The position numbers and the translations under genes were made by a program. 64,000 bases of DNA from Glycine soja (lineage: Eukaryota > Streptophyta > Magnoliopsida > Fabales > Fabaceae), in NCBI RefSeq assembly GCF_004193775.1, contig NC_041002.1:36615112-36679111 (forward strand). The letters are read 5' to 3'. Shown in pieces: positions 23,092 to 34,452 of the stretch (the first letter of the stretch is position 1; each line of letters opens with the position of its first letter). The notes below the pieces were generated by a model. It searched no databases. It was not told the DNA's origin and was given only the letters and a program-made list of their open reading frames with translations.

Positions 23092-24030
23092 TGATGCAAT
23101 CCTACCTCCCAAGGGCATTGGATAGAAGACTCCAAGAAGATTGGGTTAGAGATGCAAGAGAATGCCCATGGGCTCAGTATGAGCCCACTTATCTTTATAC
23201 ATATTAGATTAGGATTTCATTATTTGTGGGCCTTGTATTTATGGCTCCATAATGTAGGTAGGGTAACCTAGAAATGTAGGATTTTTCAGCCCTTGTATTT
23301 TAGGCACCTAGACTAATTTCTGTATTAGGGGTAGGTTTGTAATTTCACATGCATTGAGTGAATATTTGATGTGTGTGTTGGGAAATAAATTTAATTGAAT
23401 TGGGAGAAGCCCAATCTAATTAAATTTTAGAGGGGAGGTGAGCATTTGCTTGCTACACCCCATTGCCATATTATATAGTCACACTTTGTACATGTTCTTC
23501 ATGCTTTATATGCCTCATGACACCTAAGCACACTTAGTGGAGAATCTTGGACTTGATCTTGGATTAGTGGGACGAACCATAGCTAAAATTCACTAATCAA
23601 AATTAGTGAAATTTTGGCTCCAAAATTTGGCTCTACAAATTCAATTTCAAATTCAAGTGAAATTTGAATAGAAATTCAAGTTTTCCTCCAATTTTGTGTG
23701 ACACTTGGGCTATAAATAGAGGCCATGTGTGTGCATTTTTTTCAACTTTGATCATTTGAGAATTACACTTCAAAGTTCATACCTCATTTGAGGCACTAAA
23801 TTTCGTGCTCCTTGTCTCCTTCTCCCTCAACTCATCTTCTTCTACCTTCAAGCTCTTATCAATGGCTTCCTATGGTGGTGAGTTTGTTCTTGACTCATCT
23901 TCTCCTTGAAGTGGCATCTCTAATCATCTTTATTCCTTCTCCATTCCCCTGCCATTGATCTTCAAGAAGCAAAGGAATCCATTGATGAAGAAGATTCAAG
24001 GCCTACAAGCTTCACATGAAAGCTACATCA
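23092..24030 (+). repeat. 3' LTR of gypsy copy 1 (subtype A)
   Basis: It runs from TGATGCAATCCTACC to AGCTACATCA and is 939 bp long. It is closely similar to both LTRs of copy 2. A TATA box (TATAAATAGAGG) lies at 23711. The LTR abuts a CACTA transposase gene. Confidence 0.9.
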
Positions 24031-24690
24031 AAGGTGTTGCTAGAGCATAATAAAAGTTTCATAAATTGTTTTAAAGAAAAAAGTCTTACTTCTGAAACAT
24101 TGAGATTTTTAGCTATTGGGCCAAAGCTAAATGTCTCCACATAAAAGGGATATGATATCAACAATTTTTCCTTCTACACAAAGTCACAGGATGATAAGGG
24201 TACACTGCAAAATAGTGGGATAAATATGGATGTTGGTTCCTTACACTTTTGTAGTGCACCAGATAACAACCCCATTCACGCATCCACACCTTACTTTGGA
24301 GTCATTGAAGAAATCTGGGAGCTTGATTATAGTAAATTCAGAGTACTCATTTTTAAGTGTAAGTGGATTAATGGAAATATCAGCGTGCGACAAAATGAAA
24401 TAGGATTTACTTTGGTAGACCTTGATAAGGTCGTTTATAAGGATGAGCCTTTCATCATGGTAGAACAAGAAAAATAGGTGTTTTATGTCAAATATTTATG
24501 TGACTCAATATGGTCGGTGGTTCTACAAAGAAGAACAAAAGGTGTAAGTCATCAAAATGATGATTCAACACTTGATATTTGTGAGACTTCTTCTTTCTCC
24601 ACATGCATGTCTTCAATAATTGTGTATGATATACATGCAAATTGTAATAATCATGATGAAGGTTTATGGGAGAATATTCCTACATAATCA
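24031..24690 (+). pseudogene. CACTA TNP2 transposase, C-terminal DUF4216 region
   Basis: From 24031 the frame reads the tail of the transposase (HNKSFINCFKEKSLTSETLR and GYDINNFSFYTKSQDD). The DUF4216 domain follows: PYFGVIEEIWELDYSKFRVL, FKCKWINGN and GFTLVDLDKVVYKDEPF. A stop at 24475 precedes the remaining VFYVKYLCDSIWSVVL segment. TNP2 proteins bind the element ends and catalyse cut-and-paste transposition; here the catalytic N-terminal part is absent. A stop also interrupts the ISTWKGYD-like stretch near 24146. Confidence 0.82.
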
Positions 24691-25257
24691 TGTTAACTAA
24701 AAGTAATGTGTTTATAATAGTGCATAATGTTATCAATTTTTATCTTTTTTGGATATTAACTTGGTATACTTGAAAAGTTCTTTAATTTATAATTTGTTTT
24801 ATTTGCAAAAGGTTATGAATACACCACCAAGCTCCCCTCCTCAGTGATCAGCTCTTTCAGAGTCTACGTCTAGGAGGCCTAAACAGTCCACACGACTCAA
24901 GCTTGACAGCTAGACAGTTAGATAAGGCCAAGGTAGTGGGTCATGTCAATCCTTACTGGGAGAGCTTCAAGTACACATAAAGATAATTTCCATAGCTATT
25001 TAGGGATGGTAGCTTGAGATAAGATTGATATTTTGTATCATTATTGGAAAGTTGTACCCCAAGCTTTGAAGAATTTGATTTGGGATGACATTGTGATATG
25101 TCCACTAAACCATATAAGTTTTAGTAATTGGTTGTATTTAAGTTTCTAAATGGTTATTTTGTGGTGTAGGCCACATTGGATATTCCAGAATCATCCAATG
25201 CTAAGAAGAAGGTCATTTCATTGGTGGCAACACTCTGGTGGCAATTTAAGCCACCTT

Positions 25258-26430
25258 GACCTCTAATTGTGTATATATAGACAAGGAGAAACAAGATGAT
25301 TAGACTCCTTGTAATAAGTATGGTCTGGATCCAAAGACTTAGGAGGAATTTGTTGCCAGCCACAAAACCCCTTCTTGGCAGGTTAGTTATGTGTGATGTT
25401 TTTGGAAATAAAAATTTAAATTTATTTAAGTATTTTTCTGAAATTGTGTCTAATTTACCCATAGGGAATCTGAAAAAAGGCTCAAGAAATCCAAAAGCAT
25501 AATGAATGTCTTGTGGGGATTATTCATTGCTTTAGAAAAACATGATGGAGGATAAAATGAAGAAAAGACAAGAGGAATCAATCCAATCTAGGGGTTCAGC
25601 AATTGTTAACCCTTCATATCTCATTGAAAGACATGAGAAATGGAAGATGGCCCACACAAAAAAATCTGAGCAGAAGACATCTAAGGCGGCACAAAAAATT
25701 TCTAATAGGATTGTAAGTTCACTTTTAGTTTTAAATGTAATTTTATATAATAACAAAATAATATAACCAAATTCTCTTTTTGTTTGTCATAGGACTCCTT
25801 ACAAGATCAGATGACACAAGGAAGCTTTGTACCCCATGGTTATCAGGATATAGAGACTATTGGCATTAGGTGACCTGAGCACTCAAGTCATGTTTGTGTT
25901 GGAGGATGTGGTGTGACCATTAGCCAATAATTTGGACATGCATCACGTGCCTCTAATAGTTTTACATTGATCACCCTACAATAGTTGACTAACATGATAT
26001 AGAACCTAAAACAAGAGCAGAAGAGAGAAATAGAAGAGGAGAATACACATAGTATAGAGAGAATTAAAGAGGAGTTGAGGGAGGTCCTGACGAGCAACTT
26101 GAGCTAGAAGGTATCTTAGCAACCACCTCCAGTTAAGGAAAATATACAAGTTTTTGGTGCCCATGTGAGCAAAAAAGGGAGTTATTCTGATACTAATATG
26201 AATCCCTTAGTGGAAGAGCCTGACTTAGATATCATGCCCACAATGGGGTTGTACGTTAATGATGACCATTATACCCGCCTGGTAGCATTGGGAAAAGTGT
26301 ATGAAGGGGCGTCAACCATACACCACATGCATTTGACCAATGATGTGGTCAAGGTGGATGTTGAAGAAGTTCAAGATGTTGACGTTCAAGTCCCTTTTAC
26401 CACTTTAGAGATTCAATGTGTGGGGTAGGC
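25258..26430 (+). pseudogene. CACTA second-ORF (TNPA/Ptta-like) remnant
   Basis: Pieces in changing frames resemble the En/Spm-type plant transposase domain: a CNKYGLDPKT-like stretch at 25308-25340, MMEDKMKKRQEESIQSRGSA and HEKWKMAHTKKS at 25542-25680. Later, at 26165-26428, comes a segment with GLYVNDDHYTRLVALGKVYE and STIHHMHLTNDVVKVDVEEV. In related CACTA elements these belong to one long protein next to TNP2. An intron-like stretch and frameshifts separate them. This copy cannot code for a full product. Confidence 0.65.
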
Positions 26431-26589
26431 CCTCAACACCTTCATTGCTTGGTCGAGACATCTTGTGAAGCCTGATTCACATGAGGTATTAACTTAAGTT
26501 ATGTTAATTTGTATTAGTAAATCCTTATATTTACAAAAACTCTTTACTAACATTAACTTATGTTATTTATTAACTAAATAGGATTCATA

Positions 26590-27665
26590 GAAATGTCCAA
26601 AGAAATATGTTGAATATGCTCATAGGTCGAATCTCATTGACGATCCCTTAGCTCATTTGATTAAGAATTTCTTTGACCTTTACACGAGGCCTTTTCAAGT
26701 GTTGTGGGATGTAACAACATTTGTGGTTCACAATAATGATTTTCCCTTCTTCATACATTTAAATGATGTAAATGAAATAATCTCAAGCCAACAATGTTTG
26801 AACATCTCTCTATTACAATTATGGACAATGTAAGTATATTAGCATTGAAGGTCAACTCATTATCTAATTACTTATATTATGATTAATGATTTTTGTTTGT
26901 TTAAACAAAAATAGGTTTCTGAGTGAGTTATCAATAAACTTGGGCCATGGTTCTATGTATGCATTCCTTGAGCCTCAATCCATACACAATGCAAAGGATA
27001 GAAGTGATGAATGTCAACTTTACATTCAAACATGGCTAAAGGAATCACAAAAAGAAATATACCTAAGAGCTTACTTGAATGAGTAAGTAAAAGTTAACTT
27101 AAGCATTTAAATAATGTTTGCATTATCACAAATTATTATTCTCCAATGCAAGAGTCATTGGGGCAACTCCTAGTTATCTATCCTAGGAACGATGTTGTTG
27201 TATGATTATGTTCTTTGCGTAAGAAGACTGAAATTCACATCAAAGTCGTAGTTATCAAGTTTTAATTTCTAACACTTTTACTCTATTAATTCTTACTATG
27301 GGTACACATGAATCTTTTGATCTTACAATATACATTCATGTTTTTTTTAACCGAAAGCTATGAGTGTGTGGCTATTATGTCATGCACTGGATGTGCACCA
27401 TAGTCATGGGGGATTTGAAGAATGAATGGAACACAATATACTAGTTTACTTTAATAAATTTCAATTGTTAGACTTTTAAATATAAAATGTCATTAATTAG
27501 CTTGTGTTTAATAATATACTAGTTTACTTTGATATTTTTAATTATTATATTTTTCATTATTTAATGTGACTAACTAGAGTTTATTATATGTTGTAGTCGT
27601 TTAGTGATGGAACACGATTGGAATTGGAGAAGATTACAACAATTCGTAAGGAATGGGCAAGGTTT
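26590..27665 (+). pseudogene. CACTA Ulp1-protease-like remnant
   Basis: 26600-26830 reads as DDPLAHLIKNFFDLYTRPFQ and FPFFIHLNDVNEIISSQQCL. 26915-27084 reads as LGHGSMYAFLEPQSIHNAKD and YIQTWLKESQKEIYLRAYLN, the N-terminal part of the Ulp1-like region found in plant CACTA elements. Later scraps (27360-27430 and 27600-27665) match its end in broken frames. I cannot place an intact His-Asp-Cys catalytic triad. Confidence 0.55.
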
Positions 27666-27879
27666 TTTTGAAAATGTAAAAACAATGCACTGAACAATGT
27701 TTGATAATATTGTACATCATTTATATCATATTTATTAATATTAATTAATTAATTAATAATTTGGTATGGACTGTCTGAGTCTATTTCCTATATTTGTTTT
27801 GGTCTGGATTGGACTGGATTCCATGGATCTATTTTTTTGTTAAATGAGAAGTTGGGTTGACTATAAAGCAAAAGGAATA

Positions 27880-28177
27880 TTCAAAATAATAAAATAGAAA
27901 CTATGACAGTTCCAGAAAAGCATCACAGGAAGTTTCGCTTCAATGACAGTTCTCTAGAAAACCATCATAGAAATGACATTTTCTATGACGGTTTCTACGA
28001 AAAACGACATAAAAGTACACGTACATGTACATTTTCTAGAAAATAACTTATTCCATGATGGTATTAAAATTGTTATAGAAAGCATAACACATTCTATGAC
28101 ACTAGATTCCAAGACAGCTAAAAGCCTTCGTGGAAGGCCCGAAAAAACCGTCGTGGAATCTCTTATTTGTAGTAGCG
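27880..28177. repeat. CACTA subterminal repeats and right terminal end
   Basis: Motifs such as CTATGAC(A/G)GTT, AAAACCATCATAGAAATGAC and GACGGTTTCTACGA recur in both orientations, typical of CACTA subterminal transposase-binding zones. The terminal bases are 28161-28177. Confidence 0.65.
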
Positions 28178-28312
28178 TTACTTTCTAAAATGCCATGAAT
28201 TTTCATTTAAACTATTAATTGAGAATGTTTTAATTCTTGTAGGATGTAACTATTGGCAAGACCTATTTGTTAGTGCTTAGCTCTACGGAGTTTTAAAAGA
28301 TTGGCTAAGATT
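28178..28312. other. Unassigned spacer
   Basis: This short AT-rich stretch lies between the CACTA end and an LTR remnant. I see nothing in it. Confidence 0.3.
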
Positions 28313-29405
28313 TTGTTAAAACATAAGCACTTAGACAATGAAGGAAAGCTGGAGTTGCTGCACATGATGTCCAACGTTATGTCAAGGAATAAGATCGGGC
28401 TGCACAATGCACAAGGCAAGATAAAATGTCAAATGAAGAATTGAAGTTGCAGGATCCACGATGTCGGATACAATGTCCTGACATCCTGCCCGAAAATACT
28501 GGAGTTGCTGCACAATGCATAAGTCAAGATAAAATGTCAAATGAAGCATTGAAGCTGCAGGATCCACGATGTCGGATACGATGTCCTGACATCTTGCCCG
28601 AAAATACTGGACACATAAATCTGTTATATCTTTAACAGATTATTGTGCAGTTAGCAAGAGATTAGATGATCTATCTTTAGGAACGAATTAAAAGATAATT
28701 AAAGTTCAAATTTCAAACTAGAAGAGTTCGTTCAGGGATTAAAGATCAAAGATAAAAACTAAAAGATCAAACTGTATCTTTTAGATCTTTAAGTGCAGAT
28801 TTTCAGGAAAGTGATAGATCTCATCCAGCATCAAGTAGTTGCAGCCCAGAAACGCACATTGCTATATAAACACGAGGGCTGCACGAGTTCTGTACCAAGT
28901 CCGGGATTGAAGAGTTATTTTGTGAGTTTTTGGGACTTGAGTGTTTTGTGAGCCACCTTGATGGTACCCTAACATCAAGTGTTGGACCTGAGTGTGTAGA
29001 GTTGATCTCTTGTGTGTAGAGTTGATCTCTAGTGTGTAGGGTTGATCCCTTTTGTTCAGAGTTGATCTCTGGTGTGTCTTTGATTTAATTGTAAACACGG
29101 GAGTGTGATTGAGAGGGAGTGAGCGGGGTTTCTCATATCTAAGAGTGGCTCTTAGGTAGAGATCGCACGGGTAGTGGTTAGGTGAGAAGGTTGTAAACAG
29201 TGGCTGTTAGACCTTGAACTAACACTATTTTAGTGGATTTCCTCCCTGGCTTGGTAGCCCCCAGATGTAGGTGAGGTTGCACCGAACTGGGTTAACAATT
29301 CTCTTGTGTTATTTACTTGTTTAATCTGTTCATACAGTCAAACACAATCTGCATGTTCTGAAGCGTGATGTCGTGACATCCTGTACGACATCTGTCCCCA
29401 GTATC
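28313..29405 (+). mobile_element. Probable solo LTR or LTR remnant with GATGTC...GACATC motifs
   Basis: It starts near TGTTAAAACATAAGC and ends near CCCAGTATCA. The flanking GATTT and GAATT are only a partial TSD match, so the ends are tentative. It contains a TATA-like TATATAAACACGAGGG at about 28862, repeated GTTGATCTCT(A/T)GTGTGTAG units (28995-29080), and the tandem duplication listed next. The composition suits a Ty1/copia-type soybean LTR, but I could not confirm the family. Confidence 0.5.
28400..28612. repeat. 108-bp tandem duplication
   Basis: The two units (CAAGATAAAATGTCAAATGA at 28417 and 28525) are almost identical and include GCAGGATCCACGATGTCGGA and GTCCTGACATC. Confidence 0.92.
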
Positions 29406-29929
29406 AGAATTTCACTATTGATGGGTGATGGGTGTTGGGTTGTTGGCTATTGTTAATTTGTTATGGTTTTATGTTTGTGTAACTCATGGTGTAGTGTTTT
29501 GCTATATGTTTTGAGACTTTAAGTTAATTAGCAAGCATGTGGGTGTGGCACCTATGGAATTTTATGGTTTGTTTGTTCATGGAGAGTACAGATATTTGGT
29601 TAGGTTGCTTTACTTTATTGATGTGTGTCTCGTGACTTGTGTGGGCATATGTTATGTTCACTTTATTACTAGTTCTATATAATATTTTGGCTTTCCAAAA
29701 AATATTATAATGACATCAATGATAATTTATTGTTGTTGGTAGTGGAATTATATTTATTAAAACATGACAGTAAGTTTGTATAATTGTATTAATATTTTTT
29801 ACTATGAGATTATGTCATTTATTTATAAATATAGCAGTAACTTGAAAATATGAATATGTCGGTAATTATGGAGACTTTATTTAGAAAATTTACATTATAA
29901 AATATTCAAAAATTTTATAATGGCAAAAA
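29406..29929. other. AT-rich spacer, nothing recognised
   Basis: No coding potential or repeat family was recognised. A G/T-rich run with GATGGGTGATGGGTG lies at 29419-29440. Confidence 0.3.
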
Positions 29930-30085
29930 CTGAACTGAACCAAACTACAAAAGATTGGTTTGGTTCAGTTTGGATTTTGTTTTAAATGAAAACCGAACCA
30001 AACTGAACTATCTGAGATTTTAAAGTTTGGTTTGGGTGACTTTTTGATCAAAAACCGAACCAAACCAAGTCCTGAACATCCTTAC
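29930..30085. repeat. MITE-like remnant with GGTTCGGTTT motifs
   Basis: It contains inverted copies of (A)AACCGAACCAAA and TTTGGTTCAGTTTGG and ends in CCTGAACATCC. The same word set occurs in the interrupted element at 60268-63596, suggesting one MITE family (possibly hAT-type). Confidence 0.45.
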
Positions 30086-30419
30086 TCCAAATACAATCCA
30101 TAACCACTACAAAAATAAGATTCCATCTACTACCTTTAGCTAACTCCTCTCTCAACAAATTATCTTGCAACTAAACTTTAAAATTTAGCTAAAAGAAATT
30201 AGCATGCATATTAAGAGGCATTAAATGATACTGGTACCTCTCCAGTTGAATGTTGACTTTCCTCTCTACTTCAAACCTCTTTGTGCTTATGCACTTGAGG
30301 TTGAGGGGCTGTGTATCCTCCCGGTTCTTATTGGGTCAATTGACTTAAGACCCATCAACTAGGATGTCAAATGGCCTAACCCAAATACGACGTTACTATA
30401 TAACTCATACTAGACCTAG
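30086..30419. other. Spacer at the 3' end of the L1 element
   Basis: No gene was seen. The exact 3' end and poly-A of the L1 could not be located here. Confidence 0.3.
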
Positions 30420-31446
30420 AAAGCAGGACAGATTACATTTTGACACTTGAATGCTTCTGGGCTAGGTCTCGCAAACCCTAGAAGAGACTTATTTACAAGA
30501 ACAATACCAAACTACTTGAGCCATTGGACAATGATGAAGCACATGATCAACATTTTCCATACTGCACAATATAATTGGCAAGATGCATTAGTAGCAATAT
30601 GCATGCCCATCCTTTCTTCATTCATCAATAGCCCATTTACTACAATTTTCTACATCAGGATCCGAAACATCTTTGGCCCTTTCCAAGTCCATATAACATA
30701 AAATATTTGGTTATTCTATAAAGCCTCACTATGCTACAAATTATTATAATTTGAAGCCATCCTGAAATTGTCATCAGATGTGTGATTCAAACATAGAGTA
30801 TCAACACCTCTAGCATTGTTAGTCGGAGGAATAGAAAGAAAAATATCAATGACAAAAGAGGTAAGATACTGAGACATATGTTGTATATCCCAATGTGCAT
30901 CCTGCATCACATAATCACAAAACTTTTTGTAAACCATATCATCAAGAACATTACATTGGGTTCTACCCTAGGGATCCTCTCCAAAAGGAAACTAGGAAAG
31001 ATTCCAAAACTTCACTTGTCTTCCATCACGAATATTCCAAGTCAAACTACTTTTGAGGTCGTCCTAACTCTTACACATCCTTTTCCAAAGGTTAGAACTT
31101 GGTCTCTACTTGTTAATAATAGGGACTTCATCTTGACCACATTTGTATTTAGCTTTCATAATTCGTGCCCAAACATCATCCTTCTTTGAACACAAGGACT
31201 AAGCTTGTTTCATCATAAAGGCAGTATTGACTTTCTAGAACATCTGAATCCCCAAACATCCTAACTGTTTAGGCTTACATAAATTATTCCTAGCCACAAT
31301 ATGGATCTTTCTATGACTTTCATCTTCCCCCCAAATGAACCTCCTACAACGTTTATCCACTTCATCACAAATTGAATGAGGCAAGTAGGTTGTTTGCATA
31401 GTAAAAAAGGGCAGGGCTTGTATGACTAATTTAATAAGGGTAACTC
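30420..31446 (-). pseudogene. L1 ORF2, C-terminal part
   Basis: The minus strand resumes after the solo LTR with RVTLIKLVIQALPFFTMQT, the classic L1 post-RT segment. It continues with CDEVDKRCRRFIWGEDES and KPKQLGCLGIQMF, then the region with KFWNLSWFP-like residues. It ends in the zf-RVT-like stretch around 30520-30640 (VDHVLHHCP-like). Many stop codons are present. No RNase H domain was recognised. Confidence 0.72.
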
Positions 31447-31876
31447 TGTAAACTCTAATGATTTTTCTAAGGATCGCAATAATTGAAAACCAAATAGAAT
31501 CTTGAAATATATGATTCTCATAAATGAGATAAACAGCGTACCTTTCTCCATTGTAAGACTTCTCTTCGTTGTGCTTTGATTCCTTGAAAGAGGAGAGAAA
31601 TAAAATTTTTCTTCCTTTGACTCTTCTTTCTATTCTCTTAGTCTTTCATGATGGCTAAGGTTAAGAGAATATTCTAATGTCAGAAAAGGGATCTTATCTC
31701 ACGTTAGTGGGTATAAATCCTTTTATAACCACTACTTTCATCAAATAGTAATTATCTCTAGATACTGCTCCATTTAAGCCCACGACCCATTTACAACTTA
31801 GTCCATAACAATTAATTATTTATTTATTAGTCCTTAATAAACCACATGCCTCTTACATGAGACATTAAATCTTACA
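31447..31876 (-). mobile_element. 430-bp solo LTR in the L1 ORF2
   Basis: The plus strand begins TGTAAACTCTAATG and ends AAATCTTACA. It is flanked by AACTC at 31442-31446 and 31877-31881. The L1 protein reads across the site (CFAGRV then TLIKLVIQALP) once the insert and one TSD are removed. Orientation is inferred from GGTTATAAAAGGATTT on the minus strand (near 31720). Confidence 0.85.
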
Positions 31877-33509
31877 AACTCTACCAGCAAAGCACAAACT
31901 CTGAGCTTTCCAAGCTAAAAGCCTTTTATTAACCTTGGATAAAATGAATTAGAAATTATCCCTAGATGCCTTTTTGAGAAATATAGGAACACTAAGGTAT
32001 TTCCCTAGATCCCCAATGTGTTGATAACCCAAAAGATGACTTAGATGATTTTTCCTCGGCCAACAAACATTACTTGAGAAAAATATACAATTTTTGTCCA
32101 TACTAAGCTTTTAACCCAAGCTATTAATAAACATGTTCAGAATGCAGAAATCACTTGTACTTGATCCTTCAAGGCTCTAGTAAAAATGAGAAAATCATCC
32201 ACAAAAGCCAAGTGGGAAAGCCTAGGAGCTCCAATAGTAATTTGAATTGGCTTTCAGGATTTTTTATCCACTACAATTTGGATTAACTGAAAAAGTCTTT
32301 CAATATAAAGAACAAACAAATAAGGAGAAATTAGGTTTCCTTACCTGATACCTCTCAAGGGATGGAATTCAGCTAATGCTTCACCATTCCATAACAAACA
32401 CATCCTAGGGGACGAGATACAATGCCAAACAATCTTAAAAAAAGTTTCCAGGCCATTCAATATCATCCAGTGTATCTTTAACAAGCCTCTAATTCATATG
32501 ATCATATGCCTTCTCCAAGTCAATCTTAATCACCATCCACCCTTTAACTCCTTTCTTACTCCTCATGGAATGAAAAACTTCTTAACCTATCACAATTTTT
32601 TTAGAACCCTATCTATAAGGAATGAAACTACTCTAGAAAGGGCACACCAACTTCTCTATAATAGGCCTCAACCTATGAGAAAGGATCTTAGTGATAACTT
32701 TGAAAGAGACATTACAAAGACTTATTGGTCTAAAATCTTTCATCCTCACCACATGATCAACTTTTCGAATAAGATTAATAAGATTTTCATTAATCTCACC
32801 CACTAAAAAAGGATTATAAAACATTTTCTTCATCAAATCCAACACATTCTCACCTATAATGGCTCGCTGAGTCTAATATAAAACAACTTAAAACAACATA
32901 TCAGTAATTGACATAGGGGAGTAATTAACATCCTGAGGAAAAAAAGTTTTTGTAAAACCTAGTAGCATGATTCTTCAACTAATCAGGATCATTACCCCAA
33001 GAACCAGCGTCATATTGGATCCTTTCCACCTTACTCCTCCTCCTTCTGATAACAGTTGTCCCATGGAAGAATTTTGTATTTCTATCACCAAAGGCTAACC
33101 ATTTGGAATGAGATTTTTGAAGTGAGGAAGATGAACAACCAAAGCCTCTAGAAATTTCATTCTCTACTGAAAGTTCACTAACACCCTGTCTAATCTTTAC
33201 TCCAACTTACCCATCTTCTAGGTAAAATAGTATCCTTGAAATCCTACATCAATTAACTCACAGTCCTACTCACAGTCCTTCAACATATCGCTAAAACCAG
33301 AAATACCTCTTAAGTTAGGAGATTCAGCTCCGGATAGAGTTAAAATCCCTTAAGACAGCCCAAGCACTATCAACATCATAAGCAATGTTCTTCAATTCAT
33401 CCCAAACAAATTGTCTTTAATGATTAGGAAGATTGTTGTAGACCATTGTTATGTACCACATTTCTATATTTTTTTCATTTAACAACTAAATGAACAAAAT
33501 ACCTTGAAA
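31877..33509 (-). pseudogene. L1 ORF2, RT domain and upstream region
   Basis: The RT is recognised on the minus strand by VRMKDFRPISLCNVSFKVIT and ILSHRLRPIIEKLV (32758-32640), by a GIR-GNLISPYLFVLYIERL block near 32350-32300, and by the palm motif FVDDF at 32204-32190. The motif is normally F/Y-A-D-D, so the two Asp remain. The end of the endonuclease region, with YITMVYNNLPNH and WAVLRDFNS, is at 33470-33340. RT makes DNA from the element RNA at the target site. Stops and frameshifts throughout make it dead. Confidence 0.8.
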
Positions 33510-34437
33510 TGATGCAATACTACCCCCCAAGGGCATTAGATAGAAGACCCTAGGGTTCTCAGGGGCCTTAGGATAGATTTTGGGCCCATGGGCTCAATAT
33601 GAGTCCACTTATATTTGTACATATTAGATTAGGATTTCATTATTTTTGGGCCTTGCATTTAGGGCTCCATAATATAGGTAGGGTACCCTGGAAATGTAGG
33701 ATTTTTCAGCCCTTGTATTTTAGGGCACCTAGACTAGTTTTTGTATTAGGGGTAGTTTTGTAATTTCACATGCATTAAGTGAATATTTAATTGTGTGTTA
33801 GGAAATAAATTTAATTGAATTGGAAGAAGCCCAATTCAATTAAATTTCAGAAGAGGAGGTGAGCATTTTCTTGCTACACCTCATTGCCACATCATATAGT
33901 CACATTTTGTGCATGTCCTTCATGCTTTACATGCCTCATGACACCTAAGCACACTTAGTGGAAAATCTTGGACTTGATCTTGGATTAGTGGGCTGAGCCA
34001 TAGCTAAAATTCACTAATCATGATTAGCAAAATTTTGTCCCCAAAATTTGGCTCCAAAAATTCAAGTGAAATTTGAATAGAAATTCAAATTTTCCTCCAA
34101 TTTTGTGTGACACTTAGGCTATAAATGGAGGTCATGTGTGTGCATTTTTTCAACTTTGATCATTTAAGAATTACACTTCAAAGTTCAAACCTCATTTGAG
34201 GCACTAAATTTCATGCTCCTTCTCTCCTTCTCCCTCCACTCATCTTCTCCTACCTTTAAGCTCTTATCCATGGCTTCCTATGGTGGTGAGCTTGTTCTTG
34301 ACTCATCTTCTCCTTGAAGTGGCATCTCCAATCATCTTTCTTCCTTCTCCATTCTGCTGCCATTGATCTTCAAGAAGCAAAGGAATCCATTGATGAAGAA
34401 GATCCAAGGCATACAAGCTCCACATGGAGCTACATCA
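33510..34437 (+). repeat. 5' LTR of gypsy copy 2 (subtype A)
   Basis: It runs from TGATGCAATACTACC to GGAGCTACATCA and is 928 bp long. The TATA-like TATAAATGG is at 34120. Confidence 0.9.
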
Positions 34438-34439
34438 TG

Positions 34440-34452
34440 TGGTATCAAGAGC
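34440..34452 (+). promoter_or_regulatory. Primer-binding site (initiator tRNA-Met type)
   Basis: TGGTATCAAGAGC lies two bases after the LTR. It is the common plant TGGTATCAGAGC site with one extra A. Confidence 0.85.

Larger units (their letters stand above)
2163..24030 (+). mobile_element. Non-autonomous Ty3/gypsy element, copy 1, interrupted by an Ogre-like insertion
   Basis: The element consists of a 5' LTR (2163-2671), a non-coding leader (2672-3872), the Ogre-like insertion (3873-20499), gag, protease and a gutted RT remnant (about 20780-23010), a polypurine tract (23079-23091) and a 3' LTR (23092-24030). It is recognised by alignment with the sister copy at 33510-38872, which has the same leader, gag tail and RT scar. 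RNase H and integrase are absent, so it needed another element for mobility. The two LTRs are of different subtypes and no TSD is visible (left flank GGGAA, right flank AAGGT). The right flank is a CACTA gene and the left flank is Athila. The element is therefore probably a recombinant rather than a simple insertion. Confidence 0.75.
24031..28177 (+). mobile_element. CACTA (En/Spm) transposon, right part
   Basis: Three decayed coding stretches in CACTA order (TNP2 C-terminus, a TNPA/Ptta-like protein, a Ulp1-like segment) are followed by a subterminal zone and a right terminal end, TCTTATTTGTAGTAGCG (28161-28177). That end matches the CACTACTACAAATAAGA type with one base changed. The left half is missing from this window: the gypsy 3' LTR starts immediately upstream, and its other side is not CACTA. 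Confidence 0.8.
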
